This document shows, one piece after another, positions 1-12,300 of a stretch of 64,000 nt of DNA (position 1 is the stretch's first letter; each line of letters begins with the position of its first letter). A program made the translations under genes and the position numbers. Source of the DNA: Rotaria socialis (lineage: Eukaryota > Rotifera > Eurotatoria > Philodinida > Philodinidae); assembly GCA_905331475.1 (NCBI GenBank), contig CAJNYU010003062.1, positions 174,961 through 238,960 on the forward strand, given 5' to 3'. Under the pieces are notes generated by a model, which saw only the letters and a list, made by a program, of their open reading frames with translations, was not told where the DNA came from and ran no database searches.

Positions 1-2887
1 GAAAAAGTCAAAAAAGGTATTTTTCATATTCCACATTTTGTACCGGCTGATTGTCAACAATTATTACGTGGAATGATTGAAACTGATCCACACAAACGAT
101 TAACGGTAAATTTTCATTTTCATTGTTTTTCTCTATTCTCCCTTTTTTTCTTTTGCTGACTATATTAACAAATAATTAGTTACTGTTCTTTTTTTGTCTT
201 AACAAAATAATAAATTTTCTTTTTTGCGCTATTATGCTCATTCCAGTTAGAAGAGGTCAGCCGACATTCATGGGTGACGCAGTACGTAAAAGGCGAACAT
301 ACGCCATTATTATCGTCTAGAAATCGTATATTGATGTCGTCTGTGCCTTCGAGTGTTGTTTTAAAACGAAAAAATGTTAATACAAATGATCATCGTTCAT
401 GTTCATCATCTGTGTTCGTAGTTTGTTTGTTGAATTAAAAAAAAAAAAAGATGCATGTGTCATTGTTCTGGTATATGTAGTAATGTTAGTGATACTAATA
501 TTGATTGTTGTATTGTATTTATCTGTTCGCATGAAGTCTTTTGTTTGATACAAATGAGTTATTGTTTTTTTTTCTTCTTTTATTTAGAGGGTTGAAAACA
601 GACCTTGAACTTGAATTACCGATGGTACAAGTTATACAAGTAAGTTATACGGACAAGACTTTCTTGATGAAATTCTATTTGTCTATTCTAGACAACAATC
701 ATTCCGAACGAAGAGGATGTTGATGCTGATGTATTTGCAGCAATGGCATCACTTGGTTGCTTTAAAGATCGACAACGTTTAATTGAAGCATTATTAAATG
801 CAAAGTATGGCAAAAGTTCTGCTTAGAACAAATATTTGATGAATCGACTTTTTTTTTCTAGACATAATACAGAAAAAGTCATATATTTTCTTTTACTGGA
901 TCGCAAATTACGACAACCCACTCAAGATGATCCAGAAGAAACAAAACAACGAAGTCGTTCTGGTTCACGTAAGGATAATGAAAAATGTATATTCTAAATT
1001 TTGAATGCGTATATTTATAATCTATAGCGGATGCTCCACAAAAACGTGTTGATCGTCAACGTTCAAGTGGTTCAGCTGTTGTACAAACTCCTAATTCAAA
1101 TGCATATCGATCCGGTATAGTTGCCCAATTAACTGACGGTTCACCGTTAGTATCACGACGGCAACTCTATTCAAATATCAAGTAAAGAATTTTTCTGATA
1201 ATGTCACATATATGAATAGAACTTTTGAGTTTCTATCGTAATGAATAGATCACATAGAACAAGTATTTTGTTTTTCTTCTTTTAGTAATAAAACTATTTC
1301 GGCTAATAATACACCATCGATAAGTCCATCATCATCACCACCGATCACTAAAAGAGATGTATTTGCTAAAATAACTGCATTTACAAGTGTTAAAAGTCCG
1401 CTCGAAAGTCCAATAACATCTGTTCAAACTCCACCATTGATAAATCGCCATCATCGTAATGCATCGACTATTTCACAAAATGATACGGTTCTAACAACAC
1501 AACCATCAACACAATCAATAGCATGTAATAGTATGAGTGATCAATCGTATAAAGATTCCAATGTAATTAATAATGGTGCAATAACCTACAATTCACCTCG
1601 ACGAAATCAACCACCAACAACCTCAGCATCGACATCAACAACACAAGAATCTATAAGTATTGAACCATCGCCATCGATTCTATCAACTACCAGCGTTAAT
1701 GCAAATATTCCCGCATCGTCAAGTAATAATCAATGGAGACATAAATTAACTAATTTAAAACAAAGTTTTCAAAACGTTGGTACACCAAGATTTCATCGAC
1801 GTCCGAAAATTTTATGTAAATTATTTATTGAAATTTCTCTATTTAAAATCTACTTATTTCGTTGTTTTCTTTGTTCTCAGTGGCTGAAAGTGATAGTTCA
1901 ACATCATCGAACTCACCATCACAATATGGTACCACACCAGAAGCAACTAAGAAATCATTATTTCATCATATTATTGATGCTATGCAAGAAGATCATCATA
2001 TGATTGTTGTTAAAGATCGACCATTATCAGCGATTAAAACAGATCTTATTCACGCATTTTTATCTGTAAGTTAAAATTCATTTTTTCTTGCTTACAGATT
2101 AGCTAAAAATTTTTTTTTCTACATAAAGACACCCGATCTCGTACATAATGTTTTGTCGAGTACACAATATCGATGTGAATATCGTCGAGCTGATCGTTCA
2201 TCAATGTTTCAACGAAATATACGTTTTCATGTTGAAATTTGTACAGTTAAATCTATTGATTCATCATCGCCTGATACTTACTATGTTACATTTACTCTTA
2301 TAACTGGTACGGAAAATCTGCTTGACAAAAATTGTTTAGTTACTAATTATAATTTCTAGGGCAATCACGACGTTTTAAGAAATTGTGCGAAGAAATACAA
2401 ACACTTTTTCTTGCAAGTAAAGATCGTTTAACTAAGCAACGTCGACAAGTTAATGAAAATCGTCCTGTTAATACCAACAACGTTTTAACAACAAATCGCA
2501 CGAATGCATCATTCATTTCATCATTATTTACTAATACAAATTCTGCATGTAAAGAAAAGTTCTTTTCTTCTTCTTTTGTCTAACATTTCCCATGCTGATT
2601 TTTCTTATCGGTGATTTCTATCTATCTCTCCAGAGAACAAAATACTAATTCCTATTCAACATATGATGATCACAAGAGATTAGCATATTTGCAGATTAAT
2701 AATATACAATTTTTTCTTATATTTAGATATTAAACAAAACGTTTGTCAACAATCCTCATCTTCGTCTACATCATCGCCTTCATCAACATCGAATATATCT
2801 TTTAATAATACTCCATTGCCTATTTCTGATGATTCTTCAGCTATTGAATCAATACGTTTAAAGCTTGCTCATCGTCTTGCAATCTAG
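1..2887 (+). CDS. BRSK: BRSK/SAD serine/threonine kinase, 3' part (partial)
   Basis: C-terminal 616 residues of a BRSK/SAD kinase, an AMPK-related kinase acting in neuronal polarity and synaptic vesicle release. The 5' end lies outside the window. Inferred exons: 1-105, 247-325, 590-639, 692-804, 862-968, 1028-1181, 1286-1815, 1881-2065, 2129-2306, 2360-2548, 2727-2887, all with GT..AG introns and a continuous frame. The first exon is the end of the kinase domain ([13 protein letters not shown], subdomain XI). It is followed by the UBA-like segment ([18 protein letters not shown]) and IYFLLLDRK, as in BRSK1/2. A Ser/Thr/Pro-rich linker then leads to GTPRFHRR and the C-terminal module ([15 protein letters not shown]; later [10 protein letters not shown]), which match the family closely. 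The gene ends in TAG; an AATAAA poly(A) signal lies at about 3451. Whether it is BRSK1- or BRSK2-like cannot be said, because invertebrates usually have one. Confidence 0.93.
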
Positions 2888-3332
2888 TCATGTTTTTCTT
2901 TTCGATGCTGCTTACTGTTGTGTGTAGCGTTTTGTTCTTCTTTTCTTTTCTTTTTTTCTTTTGTACAACGTGTTCTCATTCCATGAATATCTACTATGAA
3001 TTTCTTTGATACAACGCAGCTTGAAACTAACCTCATGTATTATTGATTCTTCTATTCTAGTCAAAGGCATTAAGAGGAAATAATAGCAAATCAGTTTCTA
3101 TCGTGATTAGAATTAAGTTCTAAGCGGTGATATAAACCGCTTGTCTTCCTTCTGTTTGTCGGAGTCATTTTACGCAAAATTTTCTCTTAGTATTAATAGA
3201 TATATAACTACGTAAATTGAAAAAAAGCGTATTCTTTTTTTTCTTATTTAAAAAACGTCCATTTATATTTTATCGTTTGTGCGTTGTCATCCTTCTATTA
3301 TTGTGTATTTATTTATATCATGTATTTGTTTT

Positions 3333-3367
<35 letters not shown>

Positions 3368-4110
3368 GTTTATGTTGAACGACAGCTTTGCACGAATTGT
3401 AATTTTATCAAAGCCCCTTCAACACGTATTTCTTTCACTTGCGTCTTATAAATAAAGAGAATATAATTAACAAGAAATAGAATATTTAAAATTTAAATGA
3501 AACTTCAGTTTGACGTGGTAATTCTGCAAAGCAACAAATCTGTTCATGTTCAAACATGATTTTCCACTTGAATAATAATTTTGACGAACTGCTAATGTTT
3601 TATATATCATAGTGCTCAAAGGTATTTGATAGTAACTATCGAATTTAGCCTAAAGGATGAAAACATCCATCTAAATTTGAAGAGATCTTTTTCTATGTCA
3701 TGAATATAATACTGCTTCTTTATAAATGAATGTATGAGCGAGTTTTCATGTTGTGTAATCACTGTGGAAACAAAGCTGAAAAAGAATTTGACAGATCTGA
3801 TTTTAACAAAATAAAAAGGTTGAAAGCATCAGAACTATGAGAAATTAATTTTCTGTAGGTCGAATGCATTTAAGTAAGTTGATGTTGATTTTATATAGAA
3901 CTTTCAAAAGCATGAGATAAATAAGCGGGTCTCAAGTCGTCCATCATTCTTTATGCATTTATCATATAATTATCTACTTCTTTTTTTAGTGAATGCCTCA
4001 ATTATTTTCTCATTATTACTGATAAAATCCTAGAAAAATTACCATTGATGTGCTTCTTAATAGACTAGAATTTCAAAGCGAATATATTAATGTATTATAG
4101 CAAAGAAATA
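2888..4110. other. BRSK 3'UTR and intergenic spacer
   Basis: No coding signal is seen. The first ~570 bp are probably BRSK 3'UTR, ending near AATAAA at 3451-3456, and include a (TG)14 microsatellite at 3335-3362. The rest is AT-rich and featureless up to the foldback element starting at 4111. Confidence 0.6.
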
Positions 4111-5257
4111 GAGTTGGGTGACCTAATTCTGCCGGTCCACGCATTTTTTTCCTAATTCTACCGATTACATGGAAAAGTGCAGTAAATTTTAGAAAAAGCT
4201 TATTATTTTTATGAAGCTGATAATATATATGTTAGAAGAAACATATCACTAAGTTCGCCTTGACACGGGCTATCTGCTGATATGTTTTTATTAATGATTC
4301 ATAAACATTATGCATATCTTTTTCTTGTGAAAATAAAAACAAAGTAACTGACAGAATTTTTCCTGTTTTTAATTCTGCCGCTGCATGTTCCTAATGGTGC
4401 CGAAGGAATATAAAATACATAGAACTATTAAAGATAAAAGCGTGGGTGTTATCTTGACTAGGCAAAATCGCTATTATTCTTATATCATTCGATAGATCTT
4501 TTCAAGGGCAACCTGGTCGTATGGAATGAGCAGAAGCAAGCCTAGTTACACGTGAGTTTTTTCTTCAAAAGACACTGGATAAGAGGGGCAATCATGTTTC
4601 AACCCATTATTCTAGTCTAACTGAACCTGAGAGTAAAATCAAATGCATATTCGGAATCAACGGCACAAATTACGTCAGTTCATTTTTTTTCGATACAAAA
4701 ACATTTTTTCACCAAAAATTTACCTGAGGTCCTCCTCAGTACTTTTTTCTGAAACATTTTGTTGTGATCCCCCTCAGGTAAATTTTTGGTGAAAACATTT
4801 TTTTGCGAAAAAATCCCTGAACTGGTGTAATTTGTTCCACTGGTTCCGAATATGCATTTGATTTTACTCTCAGGTCCAGTTAGACTGTAGAATAATGGAT
4901 TGAAACATGATTGTCCCTTTTATCCAGTATCTTTTGAAGAAAAAACTCACGTGTAACTAGGTTTGCTTCTGCTCGCGTCATACAGCCAGGTAGCCCTTGA
5001 AAGAATGCGGTCGGTCACTTTTTTGTCTTTTCACAAGAAAAAGATATGCATAATGTTTATGAATCATTAAGAAAATGTGTCCCTTCTCTCATGTGCTTCG
5101 TTTATTATTTCGTTAACAATCTTATATCATTCGATAGAGAAATGTTGGATCTATCCCGGAAAGAAAAAAACGACTCTTCTACGATATGTACAACTCGAGT
5201 TATAAAAGAAAAACAAAAAGTATTTTTTTTTACCGGCAGAGTTAAGTCACCCGACTC
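4111..5257. mobile_element. Foldback/MITE-like element, 1.15 kb, TA-flanked
   Basis: Nested inverted repeats span the whole segment. The outer ends 4111-4136 and 5232-5257 are a 26-bp terminal inverted repeat with three mismatches (GAGTYGGGTGACYTAAYTCT then GCCGGT). A second pair is near 4291-4333 and 5033-5072. The long central arms are 4501-4660 and 4843-5001. An inner pair is 4701-4729 and 4772-4800. TA dinucleotides flank both ends (4109-4110 and 5258-5259), as expected for a Tc1/mariner-type target-site duplication. Subterminal copies of an AATTCTGCCG-like motif recur. No transposase frame is seen, so the element is non-autonomous. Confidence 0.8.
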
Positions 5258-5719
5258 TATTATATGAAAATGTTTCGATCGTGATAACGTGACATTATCA
5301 GGAATAGAAATCTCATATTGAATTAATGTTTAACGTGTCTCTCTACATGAAGGCTATAACAGGAACTAATAAAAAATACGTAATCATATATGTCAGTTGT
5401 AATAAGAATTTATTTTAAAGTAAATGCAGGATTATATGATACATTTGACAGTCTAATTTGAAAAGATTTGAAATGGGAAATATTCTATTTATAATTAGTG
5501 AAAGAATATTAGTCACTGAAGCTATGAATAATTGAAAAAAGCAGTACGATAGACATGAGACATGGGCTAAGTCGTAGGCTATTTTATGAAAAGAAATTTA
5601 TAATGTGCAAAAGGTTGTCTCGTCTTTTAGAATAAATATATATATATATAAATAGGATTTTAGGATAATTGTCACTTGCAGGATTAATTACATTTAATGA
5701 AGAAAATTTTCTACTATTA

Positions 5720-5960
5720 CCCAGGTCGTGGAGGTACGGCGGGAAACGGCCTAAAACCACGGGAAAGCGCTGGAAAATGGAAGCAGTATTCCGGTCAAAA
5801 TACGACCGGGCTTTTCTGGCGGATTCTTGCCAAGTTCCGGCGCTTTCCGACAGGAAATCACCGGAAAAACCCGAAAATTTTCCAACCGGAATACTACTTC
5901 CACAAAATCAAGGGAACTAACCGAAACCGGTCGTTTCCAGGCCGGACTGTTCGACCTGGG
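5720..5960. mobile_element. GC-rich short inverted-repeat element, copy A
   Basis: A 241-bp GC-rich island stands out from AT-rich surroundings. It begins CCCAGGTCG and ends with the exact complement CGACCTGGG, with TA on both flanks (5718-5719 and 5961-5962). The body is rich in CCGG/TTCCGG words. A related copy in the opposite orientation lies at about 41616-41911, and a third element with the same ends lies at 49534-49851. Short ORFs across it are by-products of the GC-rich repeat. Confidence 0.75.
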
Positions 5961-7103
5961 TATATTTTTCATACGAAATCCATAAATTTGTATGAATAAA
6001 TTTGTAGAACGCGATTATTCATCAATACTGAGTGTTCCGCTTCTCTCAATAAAAATTCACGCGCTGCTGTATCATGCTACGTGATATGAATAGAAAATTA
6101 TAACATCTATATCATTCATTTTTTGTCTAAAATTTGTCAGTTAACACTTTTTTTTTTCAGTAGAAACTGAAGTATTATTATATCTTAAAAAAAGTCATCA
6201 GAATTTCTCGCCAATGCACTTTAATCATTCAATATCTTGCTATTTGATATTCTTTTTAATATTCAAATCACTTTGTACGTCAGCAATTCAAGTTGAACAT
6301 AAGAGTCTTTGTATTTGCCATTTCAAGCAGTTTTGAACAGATTTGCCTGTACTTATTGCAATAGTTCAAATCTCTTTTTTTATATGACTGTGAGAAAGCA
6401 CATATATATATACGCATGTGAGCGAGGATAGCGCACGCGAAGCAGCAAAAAACATAATATAATCAGACAGAGCGAGATAGTAACGCCGTTTCAGCGAGTG
6501 AGAGAGAGCGAGAGAGAAAGCAGTGCACAAAAAATAGAACAGAGGAGTTAGTATTTTTTTTCTTCTGTGCTATTCAAGCTGGTGGTTGGTGATGGTTCGA
6601 AAGCAAAAAAAAAACATGCGACGAATAAGGCGCTAAAACGATCAAATGAAACAAAGAAGAAAGCAGCATTAGCGAGCGTCGATAAAAGAAAACATGCGTT
6701 ACAATACATATCATAGCCTAATCGAAGCATACATTTAGAAAAAAGCAGGATTTTCGAGTCGTGCTTTTAAATGGAAAAGCGAAAAGTGAATATCGAATTT
6801 CACTTGTTTATTTATTTTTTCCTACCCACGAGAAAAAACCGATAAGAGACACAATAAATTAGTGTTTTTGTTTGTTTCTGCGGACTGATGAACACAAAGA
6901 ATAAAAATGATTAAATTATCGCGCGCACGAAATAAAAAGAAACTGGAGTAGCACCAGTAACAAAACAAATAAGAAATAAAAATACATGACCAATCAAATC
7001 ATTTAGCACGCTCGCTTTATGCTTGTGTTAAGTTATTTGTTTGTTTCTAGATCAGAGAGAGAAAAAAAACGAAAAGAAAAGAGAATATTGCAAAAATTGT
7101 AGA

Positions 7104-7139
<36 letters not shown>

Positions 7140-8115
7140 CGAAAATTTTAGAACACTGTTCGCATGACAGAGTATTTCTTTTTCTTTGTTCTGTTTTGAT
7201 CTTCTAAGTTTTTGTTTTGGAGATAGTGGACATCACGATTGCACCACGGAAATAAGAGAGATTGCTGGGAGGAAAAGAAGTAATTAACAATATAACATAG
7301 ATATAAAAATGACACGAAAACTCGGTAGTGACTTCTCGTCTTTACTCAGTTCGATCGGTCATAGCTACTACTGTTCAGTCTACAAAGCGAGAGGGAGAGG
7401 AGACGGAATGTGTAGCTGAGAAAGACGATTGACTAGGACCAATCTTATGTGTATACTGCATCGACAACAGAAGAAGAGAGAGAGAGAGAGAGAGCGTGGG
7501 TAATAAGAAAAACTATAAAAAAAAGAACACAAAACAATACACCGGAAATCTTCCTTTTTTCTCTTATTCGATTATTGTTTCTCAGTCCGCCTGTATATAT
7601 TTTTTGCTGCTTCCTATACATGTGCATGCGAATTTGTCTTTAACTCTCATCTCTTACGAATACAAAGAAGTAATAAAAAGAAAAGAAGAAAAATTATTCT
7701 TGTTTTTTTTCGAAGAAGAAAAGATGATGTTGACAAATAGAAAAAACAAACACGAAAAAAACAGATATAACTGCTGATTGATTATAAGTGTCTTGATAAT
7801 TTTTTTCTTATACACATATGAATATACATATATGTATGGTACTGTAGAACTTTTCATCACAAACTTGAAACAACGGACGAACGAACAAAAAAAATAGAAA
7901 TCATAAACATCAAGAACAACAAATGAGAAAAAGAAAAGAAAAGAAACGAAAAGAAAAGATACATGTTTTTATGTGTTATGTGTGTAAAGAAGAAAGACCA
8001 AAATGTGTATGTATACTTTGTAGAAAACAACCCTACGTACTTGTCGTAAGAAAGTATAGATAGGGAGAAAGAGAGATGAAGAAGGAAAAACATGGCTAAT
8101 GTGGGCGATTTGTTG
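5961..8115. other. Muscleblind 3' flank / probable long 3'UTR, low complexity
   Basis: No gene is supported. On the minus strand this lies directly downstream of the last muscleblind coding exon and may be its 3'UTR. It is dominated by A/T tracts, GA-rich stretches (6490-6525, 7473-7496) and an (AAC)12 run at about 7105-7141. Small ORFs on both strands are Phe/Lys/Ser-rich low-complexity translations. Confidence 0.45.
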
Positions 8116-9314
8116 TTATGATAGAGTTGGTAACGTTCGAGCGCCAGCTTTTATTATAATTGAAATAAAGAATTTGCCGTTGAAGTTCTTCAGTACATAT
8201 ATGATAAATTTACATTCATTTTTAGAACAATTGCCCATAATAGCTTCTTTACAAATACACACATAACCATTAGTAACTTCCACAAAATCTTAAGATAGTC
8301 AAAAAACAAATATATTACAATAGGAAGAAAAAAGAAGAAGAATGCTATTTCTATTTTTTCAAATTATTTCTATTACCTTCAGTTAGATGAACATATTTGC
8401 ATTGAGGCCGGGTACAACGCCGTGATTTAAAGTCTCGGCAAATGGGAAGTGTATCCAGCAACTATAATATTGAGGAGAAGAAAAAGAATAATTAATAATA
8501 AATAATCATTTTTCTTTTAGTTTAATCGAAAACAGTAATAAAAAAGACTTTGTGTGTGGGTATCATGCAATTTTCACTAGATAAGCACACACACACACAC
8601 ACGCACAAAAACAAAAAAAATGATATGTATACTATGAGAAAAGTTAGTTGGTGCATGCAAAAATAAAATTAAACAAAAGAAGAATAGGACAAGAGGAAAA
8701 AATGATCTTTATTGTCATAATCGTGAAATTAACTATTTGATCCCAACATATAGTACTCACTTTTCATTTGAGGTTGAGCTGAATTATCGAATCAATCGAG
8801 AGAAAGAACAAAGCAAAGAATAAAAAACTTGAACATATGCAAAATGTAATCAACAGCAATCATATCTATCTTAACAACTATGCATAATTTTGCTGAACAA
8901 TTCATTCAAGTTTTTTTTTTAAGTGTTAATAAACATCTCTCACTTGTCCTTTCTTGTCAATATAAGTTACATAAGATGAGCCCACAGATACAAGCGCACC
9001 CTGAGCAGCGACAATATCAGGCGATGGCATATCTGTATATGAGGTATTTTGTTTTCAAAGAAGCATAGAGGCAACAAAAGAAAAAACTTTCGAAAAATGT
9101 TTGTCATGCCTAGACAAAACATCAAAAGCTAAGAAAACAACTTACAAGTCATAGGAACCGCAGTTAAATATGGCTGTTGAAATTGTATTGGTAATGGTGA
9201 CGGTGATGGATACGAGAATGCTGTTAATGGATATGCAGCCATAGGTATGCCAGTTTTAGGATCAGCAATAGCTGAACGTTTTTGTTGTTGATGTTGTACA
9301 GCTGCTAAGGCTGC

Positions 9315-9355
<41 letters not shown>

Positions 9356-12300
9356 GCTGCTGCTGCTGCTGTTGTTGTTGAGATTGTTGTTGAAGGTAAT
9401 GAGGTGCAGCGATAAGTTGTGTTCCCGGTGGCTAAAATAATGAAATAGAAAAAAAAACAGTGATAGAATTAGTTAATTTGATAAATCAGTGATTTATTCT
9501 TTTTTCTGTGCTTTGCTAATATTTTTCCAATAGAGAAGACTTCTTTTTCTTTTCATCTATAAGCTTTTATCATATTAAAATATTCTTATGAGATAGAGAT
9601 GCATAAAACTGACCAAACCACAAGAAGCATGTTTGAATGAAAGCAAAGAAATCAAATAAGCAAGCATCGAAGCAAACTATTCCATGTGGTTCGATCAGTT
9701 TCGTTTTTATTATTTATCGCAGATTGATAAATAATAAAATCAAAGGTGTCTTTTTTTTTATCGTTCATGGTTTTGTCAGTGTTCAAAGCATACAAAGCAA
9801 ACAGAAAAAAAAATAAATCAAGGATAGAAAAGCGTGTGTGCAGTACCAGCTGCAGGTAGGCACCGGTAGTAGCAGTATCGTCTTCAAGCGGTCGTTTTTT
9901 TGTCTGCTGTGTGATGCTGCTGCTGCTGCTGACAGGATCGATCGCTGCCTAGATTAGTATAAAAGAGGAATAGAAAAAGAATGTGTGCATCAAGCAAACT
10001 ACAAAACAAAGAATTAAACAACAATATAAAACACACAATAAGCTGCTGATAAATGTTTGTCAAAATAAAAACCAACAGAATAAAACACAAAGACATGTTG
10101 TTGTTTATTTGTCCGATGGTTATTTGATTGAGAAGAGAAAAAAATGTTGAAAAAGAGCTGCGGCAACTTCTATGACTTGCTAAAAATTTATTTCCTGTAT
10201 ATATATATATATAAGCTTATAAGCACGCATAATGTTGTTTTCTAAAAGAAATTGGTAAACAACCACAAGAGTTTCGTGCGATTGGCTAAAAAATAGTCGG
10301 TGTTTTGTTATATTTTATCAAGCTTAATATCATCCATTATTATCACACGTCACGTTCACAGAAGGCAATGGCATCTGCGGCAGAAAAGAATAAGGCTACT
10401 GCTTGCTGCACAATGACATTATTATATAAAAAATATTTAAGGAAAAAAAACAAAGAAAACAATCCTAGAATATATCTACCAACCTTAACGCCGGCTGATG
10501 AGGAAGATGACGATGAACCATTACGACCAACATTATCACCGTTTGTTGAATTCATCATTGATGACTAGAGTAAACAAAAGATAGAACATAGTTTACTCGT
10601 TTTTTAAATTTCAATGATTGTACATCTTTTAAATCCATTGATGGAGCTTGTGCATAGATTGTTTGTATAGCTGCTCCTGGATATGCTTGATATGATGAAA
10701 CATAACCATTTGCATAGGCTGCATCATCGTCATGAACATTTTGTTGTTGCTAGAAGAAGAGAAAAAAAGCAAACGTCATCATTAGAAAAATTTCTTTTGT
10801 TCGATCTATTAATTAGTTATGATTGATTAGAATTATTTGTTTAAAAAAAAGCAAACTATTTGAAATTTAAAGCAAAAAATAAAGCGTGCAACGGGTTATA
10901 AGCATACCAATGGCGAGGAACAAGCAGATACTGTAGATGTTCGTTGAGGATAGGCATAAGTAGTAGGATTCGATGCAGTCAATATAGACTGACTACTGTT
11001 CAATGTAAAAGGATTAACAAATTGTAGAGTTGATGGTGAATATTGAATAGTAGCTGCTGTATTAGAAAAGACTTGAGCAGCAGCTGCGGCCGATTGTGCT
11101 TTAACAACTTTTAATTGTGCAACAAGATGTTCAGGTGGATGAAAATATTTGCATGTTTCACGAAGACATTTTCCTTTAACATAATCAACACAGACAATAA
11201 CAAGACCGTCTGCATCGAGTGGACAATGTGCTTGAGGATGTGCAAATGGACATGTATCTACTGTATTCAAACATTGACCATGCTGAAAATCTGAGCACAC
11301 CTAGAAATAAAACAATAACAAGGGGAAAACAAGCTAAACACAAGATAAAGCCAGCGTGGTATTGAATATATGTTTTGCCGTAAGAATGCTTTCGCTTCCA
11401 AAAACAAAACAAAATAGTTCTGTTCAAACAAAACAAAACAAAAAAGAAAACCATGCGCTCATATATCAGAATTCAAGATAAACAAAATATAACTACAGAA
11501 AGCAAGCAATAAGCAAGGAGATAAAAATTTCACACGTGTAAATGCAGAGATACTAAGCACAAAACCATAACAAACACAAGTGCCCAAATACTACACAACA
11601 TATAAAATATGTTAAATATATACAAAACAAAACAGAGAGTAGAGAAGTGAAATATCGTGTCTACTACGTATATAGATATATACTAAATAAAGTTCAAGCT
11701 GGCCACGGTTTTGCTATTAGTTATATTGTGATTTATATATATATATATATATGCACTCGCTTCGTTTTTTTTATCAAATACAAAAATCATCACTTACATA
11801 TAGCATGTCAAGATCAAGATATGACTAAATGGGATATACATGATTTTAGTAGGGGAATAATAGAATAGGTATTTCAATGGATATATTTTCAAAAATGTTA
11901 TATTTTCATGCACATTATGTATGTACTTAATTCTATAGACAAAGGAAAACCAAACAGATAGATAAAAGTATGAAAATCATTTCTCGTCGAAAAGAAATTC
12001 GATAGTGGTGCATCACGTCAAACGGTAAGCACAAAAATACAACATAGACAACAGAAAGGATATATCCTATCCATCATAATCTGTGTAACAAACCTTTAAG
12101 GCATCATGATTGGAATTGCTGTTCTGATATACCTATAGAAATGAAAGTGCGATGAAAACGATTCCCTATATGATTTACATGCAAGAGGGAAACGGCGGAG
12201 TTGAAGTAGAATAATACGCCAAAGTAGACTACCTGAAGTGGCTCAAAGTACCAACCAAGTAGGAACAAGTACTTAAAATAACCTCAAGTAACTTCAGGAA

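Noticed and set aside
5669-5999. Three overlapping ORFs of 73-100 codons on both strands
   Set aside because: They lie in the GC-rich inverted-repeat element; the lack of stops follows from base composition.
10305-10568. Plus-strand ORF of 87 codons
   Set aside because: Antisense shadow of muscleblind exon 7; the minus-strand exon has matching splice phases.
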